Shown: one piece after another, positions 1 through 10,699 of the stretch
How positions within the stretch are numbered: the first letter of the stretch is position 1
Layout of the letters: each line of letters starts with the position of its first letter
NCBI RefSeq assembly: GCF_043290135.1
Contig: NC_134701.1
Location: forward strand, 200,614,601 to 200,678,600
Source: Rhipicephalus microplus
Lineage: Eukaryota > Arthropoda > Arachnida > Ixodida > Ixodidae
Length of the DNA: 64,000 nt
Reading direction: 5' to 3'
The notes under the pieces: model-generated
What the model was told of the DNA's origin: nothing
Seen by the model: the letters and a program-made list of their open reading frames with translations, nothing else
Database searches by the model: none
Translations under genes and position numbers: made by a program

Positions 1-176
1 CTCAACACTGCTGCACAAATCAACCTCAGCGGATGACGCTGAACAAAAATTGTCTTCAAGCCGACATGACAGCTGTATAATAGGAGTACGTGTCTAATGT
101 TTATAAAATTTGATGTCAGCACTGCAACCACAATTGAAGTTTCACGAACACTACGGTGTATTTGCAGAGTACTTCT

Positions 177-425
177 GAGACCTGGCGTAGCTTTGAGGTA
201 GAATACTTGATTGCCACGCAGAATTCTCGGGTTAGATTCCTTCTGCGACACTGACACTTATTATTTGCATTCGTCCAGTCAAGCTGCCCATGTCACCTTT
301 TTCTTATTTTCAAACGTTAAAATTACCCACGTGTGTTGTCGCCATTCCTGGGTAGAAGTAAATTGCCTATCACCTAAGGCGCGCATTACCGCATACGAGT
401 GACCCATATCAAACCCCGGATATGT
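177..425 (+). mobile_element. tRNA-derived SINE, second family (SINE-B), copy 1
   Basis: A degenerate tRNA-like head around 181-240, with a box-B-like GGTTAGATTCC, is followed by a body holding TTATTTGCATTCGTCC and TCAAGCTGCCCATGT. The same head and body recur in reverse complement at 36566-36819. The two copies align over most of their length, so this is a dispersed short retroelement distinct from the Ruka-like family. The head is too decayed to be a functional tRNA. Confidence 0.6.
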
Positions 426-429
426 GCTG

Positions 430-1059
430 CAATCTTTTAGAAAGTGTTTGACAACGTACCCAACAAGATTGTAGCATTATTCATGTCATGACCAGCGCGT
501 CGTATTCATGAAATCATCTTACCCTCCCGTACTAATTTTGGTATACCTCATGTTAAAAGAGTGATGACGAGATCACCCAGACGTAGGCAGCTAGATAGAT
601 AGATAGACGCTACGAGACGCTTCGAAACACAACAAAATGCTTCGCATATAATATAAAGGGCGATATATAGGTGGCTTTTCATTTACATACTCCAGCATCT
701 TATAACGCGCCTTATTACGATAGCAATTATGTTGACACTCCAGTGACACTCTTGCCGCTTCCATCATGTTCAACCTAAAGTGTAAATTGATAACGTGCCC
801 CCCCCTCCCTTTTTGTACGTTCTATTTAAGACTGGAAGGGCATGAACGCCGCCAACGAACGCCGCTGAAGAAGAGATATTGAACAAGCCCGCCGTCTTTG
901 TCGTCGCAAAGACGAACGGAAAGTGAAGAAAAAGGCGAAGGGCAGGTTTTCGTATGCCTAGTTTCAGCAGTAAATGCTTAATTTGAACGCCCGGGGTGGC
1001 AAGCGTCTTTTCTCATATATCAGAAGGAATTAACATACAGCTCACACCTTCGTACGCGC
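430..1059. other. intergenic, no gene seen
   Basis: No coding sequence recognised. It contains a short AGAT run near 593-606 and a C-rich stretch near 798-810. The last bases are the left flank of the LTR retrotransposon. Confidence 0.5.
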
Positions 1060-1969
1060 TGTTGCGAAGCGCGCCTCCGACGACGTTACGAAGGGCGCCA
1101 CGAATCTCACCGCTGCAACCACCTGTTTCGAAAGACGGCGACGCCAACACGGTCCCGAAGGCGCCACTGCTTCGAACTCCGCCGGGAAGGTCACCAGCCG
1201 TTTGGTAGCGTAGGTTTCTCAGCTCGCGACTGCTTCTGCGCAGAGCTGATAGAGGAGCGGACGAGACGACGGTGAAACAATGTTTATGTACAGCATATAT
1301 ACAGAGGCGTTACTAATTCGGCACTGGGGCCGACAGAGACGCGAAGAGGCGAGCTCTTCTCTCTGACACATAGCTCTACTCTCAAATCGGTCTGCTCTCA
1401 AATAGGTCTGCTAACACATAGCTCAACTCTCTATCACATAGCTCTCTTCTCTGACACACAGCTCAACTCTCTATCACATAGCTCTCTTCTCTGACACACA
1501 TGTCTGCTCTCACATAGGACTGCTAACACATAGCTCAACTGCGACACACATGTCTGCTCTCCAACAGGGCTGCTGCTCGCGACGCGCCGCAGGGCTTCTT
1601 TATATGCACCGGGTCCACCCCAACTGTCCAACCAGGAGCGCCGCTGGTCATGAGGTTAGAATCATCCAATGGGGTCGCCGCTGGGCCGCGTCATTCTTTC
1701 TCATCGAATCTGGAGAGGCTGCGCTGCAGGTGGCTGCACCCAAGGACGAGTGACGTCGCAAGCATTGCGTCAGACCCGCCAGACAGGAAGACGCCGGTTG
1801 TTTACTCGACGAGCTGAGGTGACTCACTGCACGTGCGTGCCAGAAAGGCGCCGTCGCGGGATGACGCCGTTGAGTTGTTGATCGCGTCAGGCGGGCTTGC
1901 GTGCTGGCCTTGACACAGATTGCCTTTTTCAGAGGCACGGACGTTCGCTGTGGACTCGCAGGCATAACA
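1060..1969 (-). repeat. 3' LTR of the 1060-5291 element
   Basis: The 910-bp copy is colinear with 4302-5291 apart from small indels and substitutions. Bases 1367-1560 are an internal minisatellite of motifs such as CACATAGCTCAACTCTCT and TCTTCTCTGACACA, also present in the other LTR with different copy number. It lacks the extra roughly 52-bp unit found at the 4302 end of the other LTR. Confidence 0.85.
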
Positions 1970-1970
1970 G

Positions 1971-1985
1971 TACCCCCGCCGCCAG
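1971..1985 (-). other. polypurine tract of the LTR element
   Basis: Read on the minus strand the bases next to the 3' LTR are GGCGGCGGGGGTAC. This purine-rich run is where plus-strand DNA synthesis of an LTR element would be primed. Its position fixes the LTR boundary at 1969/1970. Confidence 0.6.
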
Positions 1986-2667
1986 ACAATGCGCCGGAAA
2001 GACAAAGACGAGCTGCTTCCACGTGGCTCGGATGTCAGGCGCGCTCGTTCGCCAGGTCCCTCCAGGTTCGCCTCCAGGGCCATGGGGAGAATACAGCTCC
2101 AGACCCTGTTCCGGGAACACATCCTATTCTTGAGGACGGATCCCAGCTGTACTGGCTTGTCGCCACAACTTGTCGACCAGCTTCGCTTGTCTCTGACGAT
2201 GCTTGGTTTCAGCACTTGTCGATGGTTCTGCAACTTGTCAAGAACGGTTCGACAACAGACAACACACGACACAAACAAGCGCCCTCGGTCACCCGACAGA
2301 ACACCAGACAAAGTATAGTACAACATATACCTAGCTACATGTCTATCGGAATTTCGTTCCCTCTACATCAAGAGGCACATGTGGGACACAAGACTCTTAA
2401 AATAAGAACTCAATTTTTTTCCCCACGTACAACAACGTAACGAATTAGAATACAACATAAAGTTGGCTCCTTGAGCTCACTCTGGACGAGAGCACTCAGC
2501 TCAGGTCGTGATGAGGTCAAAATTTTGCCGCGAATCGCCAGCGAGAAACCGAAAAGTTGAGAAGGTACTAGCTAGAACGCACTGCTCAATGCACCTGCAT
2601 TAGCGTTGAGCTTTCCTTTTTCTTTAGCGAAAGTCAAAGTTGCGCTGTCGCAGTATCACGCTCCATC
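1986..2667 (-). other. interior of LTR element, unassigned
   Basis: Between the pol remnant and the polypurine tract there is no recognisable RT, RNase H or integrase. An open frame runs across part of it into the LTR on the minus strand, but I recognise no domain. Confidence 0.4.
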
Positions 2668-3996
2668 TCAGTAACCGGTCACTTTTAGGCGACGATACCT
2701 ATGCGGTACCAACAGCTGCTCAGACTTGCGACGTTCCACAGGGGAACAACGATACGGCTTGCTAGGGATTGGCTCCTCACAAGTTAGCTCGGTATCGTGT
2801 TCGATCCCCGTCGTGTTTCCGTGACAGTCCGAAAACACGTCTTCAAACACCAAAACAATCTTTCTCAGGTCCTCCTTCTGGACTTCACTTAACCTAGGTT
2901 CTAGGTTCAACTGCTCCAAGGTCACCTCTGATCCCCTTTCGATTACATCACTAGAACTCAAAACTTCCGCTCTCTTTTCCTCTGAAGCACTTAAAAGTAA
3001 ATTTACGACCGCTTGACGTTGAACGTATGGTTTCATCAAATTACTGTGGTAAATTTTGGTCAGCCGCCTTCCTAATTTCACTTCATAATTCGTATCGTAA
3101 AGCTTCGATATTACATTGGCGGGCCCTTCCCAATGAACCTCAAGCTTGTTCCTTTTGGACGGCTGCAGCAGCATTACCTGACTTCCTACTTCAAAAGCGC
3201 GCTTCTTCACCAATTTGTCGTAGTACTCCTTCGACAACACTTGTGAAGCTTTCATGTGGCTTTCCACTTGCGCTTTAATTGACAGGTCCTCACGCTGCTC
3301 TCGAATGAGCGTCTCCCGATCAACCCTCGACAGCTCGCTCCAACTTTCCGCTACAGGTGAGAGCGTTGCAGCCCTCTCGCACTGATTCAATGGCGCCATG
3401 TCGTCTCTCCTTGCTACGGAAACCGCGCCGGTCGCTTCGGCGACGGGCCGCTTGAGTGACTGCTCAAACGACGCACACGGAGAATTTCGTGTTTGAGGTT
3501 CCGTCGACTCGCCGCCAAGATCACACATATCTGCTGCTTTTGAACTTGTTTCTCCACATAGAACAAGATCAAGCTCCCGCGAAAGCTTCCGCGCTTGCGA
3601 TCGCATGAGGGCCATGTCCTCACCTACTAGGAACGGTGGCAGTTGGTCGCGAATTCTCTGACCGCTGACCTGAATCGTCGGAGAAGCTACGCTATGCGCC
3701 TGCGAACACTGCAGGATTGCCAATTCTATTCGTTTCAACTCGAGGCGCTCCTGTCTCTCGGACTCCTCGCGCTCGCGACGTTCGCGCCTTTCAGCTTCTT
3801 CACGTTCGCGAACTTCTCGCCTTTCAGCCTCCTTGCGGCGTGCTTTGATATCCTCTCAGGCCTCATCGACTTCCTCAGACGAAACTCCTTCATTCCTCAT
3901 GATCTCAAGGATCGCTTGCTTTCGTTTCGCACGGCCCAAAGTAATGCCGAGTTCCTCACAAATTTCGATGAGTTCCTTCACTTTAAGGTTCTCCAT
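2668..3996 (-). pseudogene. gag-pol remnant with integrase C-terminus followed by RT start
   Basis: On the minus strand an ATG at 3996-3994 opens a gag-like frame starting MENLKVKELIEICEELG, a SAP-like helix-turn, followed by a strongly charged E/R-rich coiled coil. An in-frame TGA at 3858-3856 (codon 47) breaks it. The frame then runs open from 3738 to 2668 (356 aa). In that 356-aa part, residues about 172-241 match the C-terminal domain of Ty3/gypsy integrases (YYDKLVKKRAFEVGS, KLEVHWEGP, YHSNLMKPY). Residues about 282-345 match the beginning of gypsy RT (VFSDCHGNTTGIEHD, KPYRCSPVERR). The integrase zinc finger and DDE core, and the RT palm with its catalytic Asp pair, are missing. Integrase before RT is the Gmr1-type pol order. 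The frame stops shortly after the RT start, so the product could not be active. Confidence 0.75.
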
Positions 3997-4282
3997 CTTT
4001 CACACTAGCCTCTTGCTGTTTGCCCCTGTTAAGAATTTACCCACCGTACCCACTATAAGCCTACTAGCAAGACGCGCAAGCAATTTTTCACACTCACGTG
4101 TTTACCCCCTCCGCATCAACTTTGGTTTCAAAGCACTTCGACTTTGCTTGAAACGATCAAAGCTCACTTCAATGCTTCACACAGCCCTTCTCTAAACTAC
4201 TACAGCCTGAGCTAGAGTAGTCTGGTGAACTGAGGGGAAAACATGAGGTACTCACCGCATCAATGTCGCTGACGCCGGCCGA

Positions 4283-4300
4283 TCCCGCAGCTGCCAACCA
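4283..4300 (-). other. primer-binding site
   Basis: Read on the minus strand the bases one nucleotide inside the 5' LTR are TGGTTGGCAGCTGCGGGA. TGG is the complement of a tRNA CCA end, as expected for an LTR-element primer site. The matching tRNA was not identified. Confidence 0.7.
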
Positions 4301-4301
4301 G

Positions 4302-5291
4302 TGTTACGAAGCGTGCCTCCGACGACGTTACGAAGGGCGCCTCGCTGCCATCACTGTTGCGAAGCGCGCCTCCGACGACGTTACGAAGGGCGCTACGAAT
4401 CTCAAAGCTGCAACCACTGTTTCGAAAGACGGCGACGCCAACAGGGTCCCGAAGGCGCCACTGCTTCGAACTCCGCCGGGAAGGTCACCAGCCGTTTGGT
4501 AGCGTAGGTTTCTCAGCTCGCGACTGCTTCTGCGCGGAGCTGATAGATGAGCGGACGAGACGACGGTGAGTTAAACAAGGTTTATGTACAGCATATATAC
4601 AGAGGCGTTACAAATTCGGCACTGGGGCCGACAGAGACGCGAAGAGCCGAGCTCTTCTCTCTAACACATAGCTCTACTCTCAAATGGGTCTGCTCTCAAA
4701 TGGGTCTGCTCTCAAATAGGTCTGCTAACACATAGCTCAACTCTCTATCACATAGCTCTCTTCTCTGACACACAGCTCAACTCTCTATCACATGGCTCTC
4801 TTCTCTGACACACATGTCTGCTCTCACATAGGACTGCTAACACATAGCTCAACTGCGACACACATGTCTGCTCTCCAACAGGGCTGCTGCTTGCGACGCG
4901 CCGCAGGGCCTTTTTATATGCACCGGGTCCACCCCAACTGTCCAACCAGAAGCGCCGCTGGTCATAAGGTTAGAATCCTCCAATGGGGTCGCCGCTGGGC
5001 CGCGTCATTCTTTCTCATCGAATCTGGAGAGGCTGCGCTGCAGGTGGCTGCACCCAAGGACGAGTGACGTCGCAAGCATTGCGTCAGACCCGCCAGACAG
5101 GAAGACGCCGGTCATTTACTCGATGGGCTCGCGGGCTGACGTGACTCACTGCACGTGCGCGCCAGAAAGGCGCCGTCGCGGGATGACGCCGTTGAGTTGT
5201 TGATCGCGTCAGGCGGGCTCGCGTGCTGGCCTTGACACAGATTGCCTTTTTTAGAGGCACGGACGTTCGCTGTGGACTCGCAGGCATAACA
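4302..5291 (-). repeat. 5' LTR of the 1060-5291 element
   Basis: The 990-bp copy matches 1060-1969. It is longer mainly because the TGTTACGAAG...GGGCGC motif is tandemly repeated (units starting 4302 and 4355, about 52 bp apart) at its minus-strand 3' end. Substitutions and indels between the LTRs show that the insertion is not recent. Confidence 0.85.
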
Positions 5292-5584
5292 GTGCTTCGC
5301 TGTCACAAGAAAATTTGTATTTGAGCCATCGACAGCACTGAAGACCCCCACTCCTGCATTAGCCGCGTTTTCTACAGGATAGAGCTGCAGCACCGAACAA
5401 TTCATTTTTCTTCAACTGCACTCATTGCTGCGCCCTTGTGGCGAACATTTTCGTTTCATTTTATTTTTGCTACGCTCTCTGGTTTGCCCGTTCGGGGGCA
5501 TCAACCAACCGAGGTTGAAGGACCATTTGAGCCCTTAAATGTTCTATAACTTGTATTTCAAAGTGCAAGAAAATATCCGGTGGG

Positions 5585-5870
5585 TGGGTATCTGACCTTT
5601 TAAACAGCCAACCTATTGCCGGAAATCAATGGCACCTGCTCCACCTGTCATGTCCTCGCCGACACATATCACGTCGTAGCATCGTGCCCAGTTAATCCCG
5701 TCGCTTTCTCATCCCCTTTTCCTATCCCAACTAGAGAGGCTTGGGAGGAGCACCTGCTCGGCTGCTCTACCTTGGCTGCGCAACGCTCCTTGGTGGAGCG
5801 CGCACGGGCAGCTTCCAGCTCCACTGGCGTCCCGGAATAGGGGCTGGCCACTCTAGCGCGCCGATGCGAC
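5585..5870 (+). pseudogene. 3' end of a non-LTR retrotransposon ORF2
   Basis: An open stretch of about 74 codons (5616-5840) reads CSTCHVLADTYHVVASCP, then TREAWEEHLLGC, then SLVERARAASSSTGVPE. This is the cysteine/histidine tail and C-terminal helix typical of tick LINE ORF2 proteins. The upstream part of ORF2 is missing, consistent with 5' truncation at insertion. Confidence 0.65.
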
Positions 5871-5924
5871 GTCGGCACTCTCTAGTAAATTTTTTCTGAA
5901 ATAGATGTTTTTTACCACCGCCAC

Positions 5925-6200
5925 CTTCGAGACTGACACGCATCTTTCTCCGCGGGCTGCAAGCCTTCGTTTTCGAAGATAACTGCCAGATGGCACTTGT
6001 TATCCTCCCAGGCCTCATCGACTGGGAGGATAACAGTCGATGATTGATTCCCACAAAGTGCAGAACACGCTCGAGGCACTCTAACGCAGCTCGTGCAGAA
6101 TATCATTCACCATTTTTTTTGCGCAGAACATCAAATAAACGTACTGTTCACTATCTCCAGACGCAAGACTATCGTCTTTCGACGACATTTGCAGTTTTTA
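5925..6200 (+). repeat. dispersed repeat (family X), copy 1
   Basis: Motifs AACTGCCAGATGGC, CGCTCGAGGCACTCTAACGC and CGCAAGACTATCGTCTTTCG occur in the same order in reverse complement at 41860-42110. The copy contains a hairpin at about 5999-6036 (14-bp arms around GCCTCATCGA). Class unknown. Confidence 0.55.
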
Positions 6201-7500
6201 TTATAATTTTCTTGTTGTAATTCACTCAACAAAATAAAAAAAATACTGCTGAAGCTTCTTCACTGACTAAGAAGTGCTAAATAACTGCCCTGGGAAAGTT
6301 TTACGCTTCTCCTTATGTCTGACTGCCGGCGTCGTCTGCTATGGCCACCTGAATAAAAACCGCTGGGGCGGAGCGCACCGCCTCTGCAAAAGGTGGCCAC
6401 TCATTCCGTATCAAATGAGTATTAACGGCAAAGAAACTTATCTTTGCGGCAAAAATGCATACGCAACTACGCTACTTCATTCATTGTACGTTTGCGTCTA
6501 AAAAGGGCCCGCATTTTACATGACAAGCATGCGCAAATTACATTTTCGTTTAGTACACATAGCCTTACGAAGCACAGCGCAAGTGGATTCTACGCTTTGT
6601 GGGAATCAACACAGCATTCTTACAGCCGCAACCTTTCTGTTATCATTGCGGGCAACTGTGAGAATCACGCACGTCCCTCATTCAGTGTTGTAACTTTTCT
6701 CTGCGGCACGATCCTAATATTTATTGCACAAAACTTTTATGGTGGTCGCACGTTGCCCATTTGATCGCCATCGAGCCACACAGGGGGAAAAATTATGAAT
6801 GAATTATGAATTATTATGAAATTATGAACTACGAAATTATTATAAATTATGAAAATTATGAATGAAATTATGAATTCGATAAACGGGTAAATAATGATTA
6901 AAAATGCGATCAGCCAGCCGTATCGTTTTGCGCCCTTGAATGTGCATGCTGCGAGTTCTCGCGTACCAAGATCTATACTGCGATTTCAGTTTCAGTGAAA
7001 TTGCCAGTATCCAGTTTTTCTTTCTTTTCTTTTTTACAGCTGAATTCACAAGCTCTGTTATATTTCACGGGAGCTCCTAGAATATGAATCAGTTCTCGAA
7101 GCTGACCCCGTTTTCACCTGTAGATCAAAACAACATTGATAGGAAGTGACAGTGGATATATAGACCCATTCTACAGACGTAACCTATAAGCAAGGAATTA
7201 ATCCTGTGAGCTGAAGTCACGCACGGCAGGGGCGTTGGCAGAATTTTTTTGTGGAGGCGGCACCACCTTGATTAGAGTTGGGCCCGCGACGGCAGAGGTG
7301 GTAGACCATTATTTTGTGCGCATATAACATGGAACTTTTTTTGGAGGGAAGGAGTTGGCGGGGGGGGGGGGATGTGTTTGGTGTGCCAGCCACTGGTGGA
7401 TGGAAACCCATGTGGTAGAGTACGCACACGGAGCCGGACATCCGGGGAAGGAGATGGTGGTTCCGCAGGCTGCGGTAAAGGTTGCCTTGACGAGCGAAGT
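6201..7500. other. intergenic with a degenerate ATTATGAA run and a poly-G tract
   Basis: No gene recognised. Bases 6794-6872 are a low-complexity run of AATTATGAA-like units. Bases about 7359-7371 are an uninterrupted G tract. Confidence 0.5.
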
Positions 7501-7504
7501 AAGC

Positions 7505-7710
7505 TTCAACTACAAAGATTAAAGCGGTATATGCATGATGTAAGGCAGACGACTTCGTCAATAGCGCTGGCCGAACACGCAGAAGCAACTGGCCACGAAA
7601 TAGACCGTACTAGGGTGAAAATAGCGAAAATGAAGAGAAAAGAATCAGACTTCAGGGCTATCTTGAATCTCAAAGAATTCAGAGAACGGCGCACATTTTT
7701 TTTAATGTAA
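7505..7710 (+). pseudogene. GIY-YIG endonuclease fragment of a Penelope-like element
   Basis: The frame reads YMHDVRQTTSSIALAEHAEA then TGHEIDRTRVKIAKMKRKES, followed by an arginine-rich stretch ending in a stop at 7710. SALAEH..TGHEIDW and the preceding HxxDVR match the C-terminal half of GIY-YIG domains of Penelope-like elements. The GIY and YIG strands are not recognisable and no RT lies upstream, so this is an isolated scrap. The nearest other Penelope element in the window (28.7-36 kb) lacks its endonuclease, but there is no evidence that this piece came from it. Confidence 0.5.
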
Positions 7711-7719
7711 TAACGGCAA

Positions 7720-8569
7720 CTTCCCCCCACATGTACGCTCTTACGTCCTATTTTAAGATATACCTAATCGGATCGTTTGCACATTTTATTTTCCTTGTAA
7801 ACGAGGCTCCGTTGCAGAAACTAAAACGACTTGTTTTTAGGCGAACATTCATGGTCTGTGCTCATTGTAACCCCATGGGCTCTAAATAACAGCCACAACA
7901 ATAAAGACAGAGGTGACAGTGGCACTGCAGCGGTCGCGACAGTGGCATCGCATATGCAGCGAACTGTGACACGCCTCCGGTAACTTTTGCTGCGACTTTT
8001 CGCATTGTGTAGTCAGCAGAAGTCCGTGCACATGAGCAATACAACACTGTTAAAAAGTGAAAACTCCACGAAGTTGCCGTAAAAAACAACTCATGCAAAC
8101 GCCAGCTTTCCTTCGTCACAGCAAAGCGAGATCACGTGATCCAACCCTGCACGTCACAGCGATTGCAGCGCTCATGCCTCTTATGGTGGGCCTCGCGCCC
8201 ATATCGAAAATTCTCGATTCCACCATATATGACGCCGCCGTGACCTGGAATTATTTCCGCAATCTTCAGATCAGCAGTCGAGCATCGTAGCCACCACATC
8301 ACACTAGCGGGCGCATGTGGTACGAGTTGTAATCTCTTTTACCATAGATCGCCCGGGAGCTTATCGTTAAAGGCTGATTAGATCACCAGCTTGCGACAAT
8401 GAAATGGCTGTCCAGTGTACGCCCACGATATGGCCACGATGCCCGACCTCCCAGTTCCGTGATGGGGATAGCCAGGATGACGCATTCGCGTTATGTACAG
8501 GCACTGCGCGCTGACGTCACTCCCTCTCTCGCCTGCCACTCGCTCCCCCCGACGCGACGCCCCTCACGC
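7720..8569. other. intergenic, no gene seen
   Basis: Short spurious frames only. No repeat structure recognised. Confidence 0.45.
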
Positions 8570-10699
8570 CTGCTCTTAAGAAACGCAGGTTGCGGGCGAT
8601 TGAATCTATTAGGTGGCGTATTGCCCCTGTCGCAAATTTTCGCCATTTTTTTCCAGGTAGTCGCAGTCATAACAAAAAGAAGTCTCTTATTCGCCATTTG
8701 GGTCCTTACTACACTTCGCACTACACTACACGTGTCCTGCTATTTTCATTTATATCTCTTTGTTATGACGCAACTTATGTAGTTAGCGGCAGTCCTGCAA
8801 GACCGAAGTTGTTTATAGCCAAACAGATATGCACAGGTACGTTATTTTCAGCGCACGTGTAAGGGCACAGAAATTGGGCAAACCCACTGCTAAGCGCTGG
8901 TCCACGAACGGGATGCGCAACGGAGAATATACGTAGCGGAGACAACATGCATGCTGCTGAAATGGCTGCTTCATATCGCGCTCAAAACACTAGGTGATCC
9001 CTGCTGCAAGCTAGAGCAATGTCACCACAAAAATATTGATGCTGCTCAAACGTAAATCTTTAAGGGAGATGCGCTATATTGGATAGGGGTGTTCCTAGCT
9101 TCATGTGTACTTTTAATAGAAATTGTGTGCCTTTCTGTACCTTTAGTCGATATTTAGCGACAACTCTGTCGATTGTGCTAGAGAGCTAGATACTTCGCTG
9201 GTCATCCGCCTCCACTTGGTTGAGGGGATCCGTCATGACACCAGTGCAAAACATTGTGGCTGTCCCTTTGAGCTTCACTGTTAGGTCATCTCCACACAGT
9301 GTGAGGGCGATGATTTAGAAAAAAAAGTGAAATTCCAGTCTGCCGTTTGAACACGTCTGCCGTTTGAACAGAAACGCTGTTCCAAGCGGTCGAGTTTTGC
9401 CGAGACTTAAATAATGTCACGATTCCTTGTTTGCGAAAACAAAATTTCGGTTGCGTATCGTAATTCAATACAAATATTTTAAAGCATTGTAATTTTTGTC
9501 TTTAATTTATAAGTTTCGCAATTATTGGGTGGGTTATAAAACTGGAAATTGGGCAGTTATTTGTTTTGCAGAATAATGCGATGGGATTCGTGCACCAATG
9601 GCTTGCGTTGCACGCTGAATATTCCACTATAGAATCGCATTGTCATTGATGATCTACTGTTCTTTGAGTTACTGTTTGAGGGCTTAGGAATTTTCTCGCA
9701 AATAATTACAAAAAGACAACTGGTAGTGTGCAAAATACGACAAAAATACTCTATTTAGAACACAAAATGACTAGTGCAAGAGGGAAAATGTGCAAACCCC
9801 AGTAACAACGCTAGAATGTGAGAAAAAAATCAATGCAAAAGGCACGTCTTGAAGAAATCACGGACAGCCAACAGTGAATATCCTGACATCCGGAAATGAA
9901 TCTGCATTAGTGTGTACAACTTACCTGTAAGATATGATGTCCTACCATAGAGTTGTTTAATCCGTATTTATCGAAGTGGAGGACGAGGGCTGTGTTATGT
10001 GTACGTTTTCAGGTGTAGGCGGTGTTTCAAAAAAACCTAACCTAGCGTTTTCGGCGGAAATGATATAGTATCAACTATTCCTACCCGATTCTACTCGAAA
10101 CCACCTACCGTTTAGCAATGTTTTGAACTCACATGTTGCATACGTTCGTTGTGGCATTGCAAAAGGTGAGGTCAGCCTGACTTAAACTGTTGGCATTACG
10201 CGTTCTGGTAAAGGAATTGCACGAAATGGCTGCCACTTCGATTGAGGACGTTTCAGACTTCAACGGTATTCCAAGTGAACTTGATATAATCGTAGGATGA
10301 CGACGATTTCTAAACGCCACCATATACAATGTGCATATGTGACAAGTTGCGGATGCACCTGTATTGCTTATTTCAGCCGAACGCTGGTGCGGTATATACA
10401 TTTCCTACCTTAGAACACAGCGCGATGATTTCGCTGATTGCCACCGCTAGAGTGAGCTCTGATAACGTGAGCGTACGAACAACCTACTCCTTCACAATCT
10501 GTCCCGTTCAAACGATAAAACAAAATGAGAGTGATGCACAAGATAGACAGTATGAAAAACCGTGCTTCAGTTTTTACCTCATACCACAGGATCGAGAGGA
10601 GAGTTCGTAAAACACAATAAAACAGAGCATTATCACGCCGTTTTGTTCTCAATGTGGGCCTCTCTTCTCAATACTCTTTCTCCAAACCGAATTCAGTAA

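Larger units (their letters stand above)
1060..5291 (-). mobile_element. Ty3/gypsy-group LTR retrotransposon, collapsed interior
   Basis: Two direct repeats of about 0.9-1.0 kb bound a 2.3-kb interior. On the minus strand both LTRs start TGTTATGCC and end in ACA, so the termini form the usual TGTT/AACA pair. A primer-binding site lies one base inside the 5' LTR, and a G-rich polypurine tract abuts the 3' LTR. The outer flanks read GCGC (left) and GTGC (right), compatible with a decayed 4-bp target duplication. The interior holds a gag start with a SAP-like N-terminus and a short pol remnant. Most of pol (protease, integrase core, most of RT, RNase H) is absent, so the copy is a non-autonomous deletion derivative. 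Confidence 0.85.

Noticed and set aside
1802..2326. 174-codon minus-strand frame between LTR and pol remnant, considered as env
   Set aside because: No signal peptide, transmembrane anchor or recognisable envelope motif. It runs into the LTR and overlaps several equally long frames.
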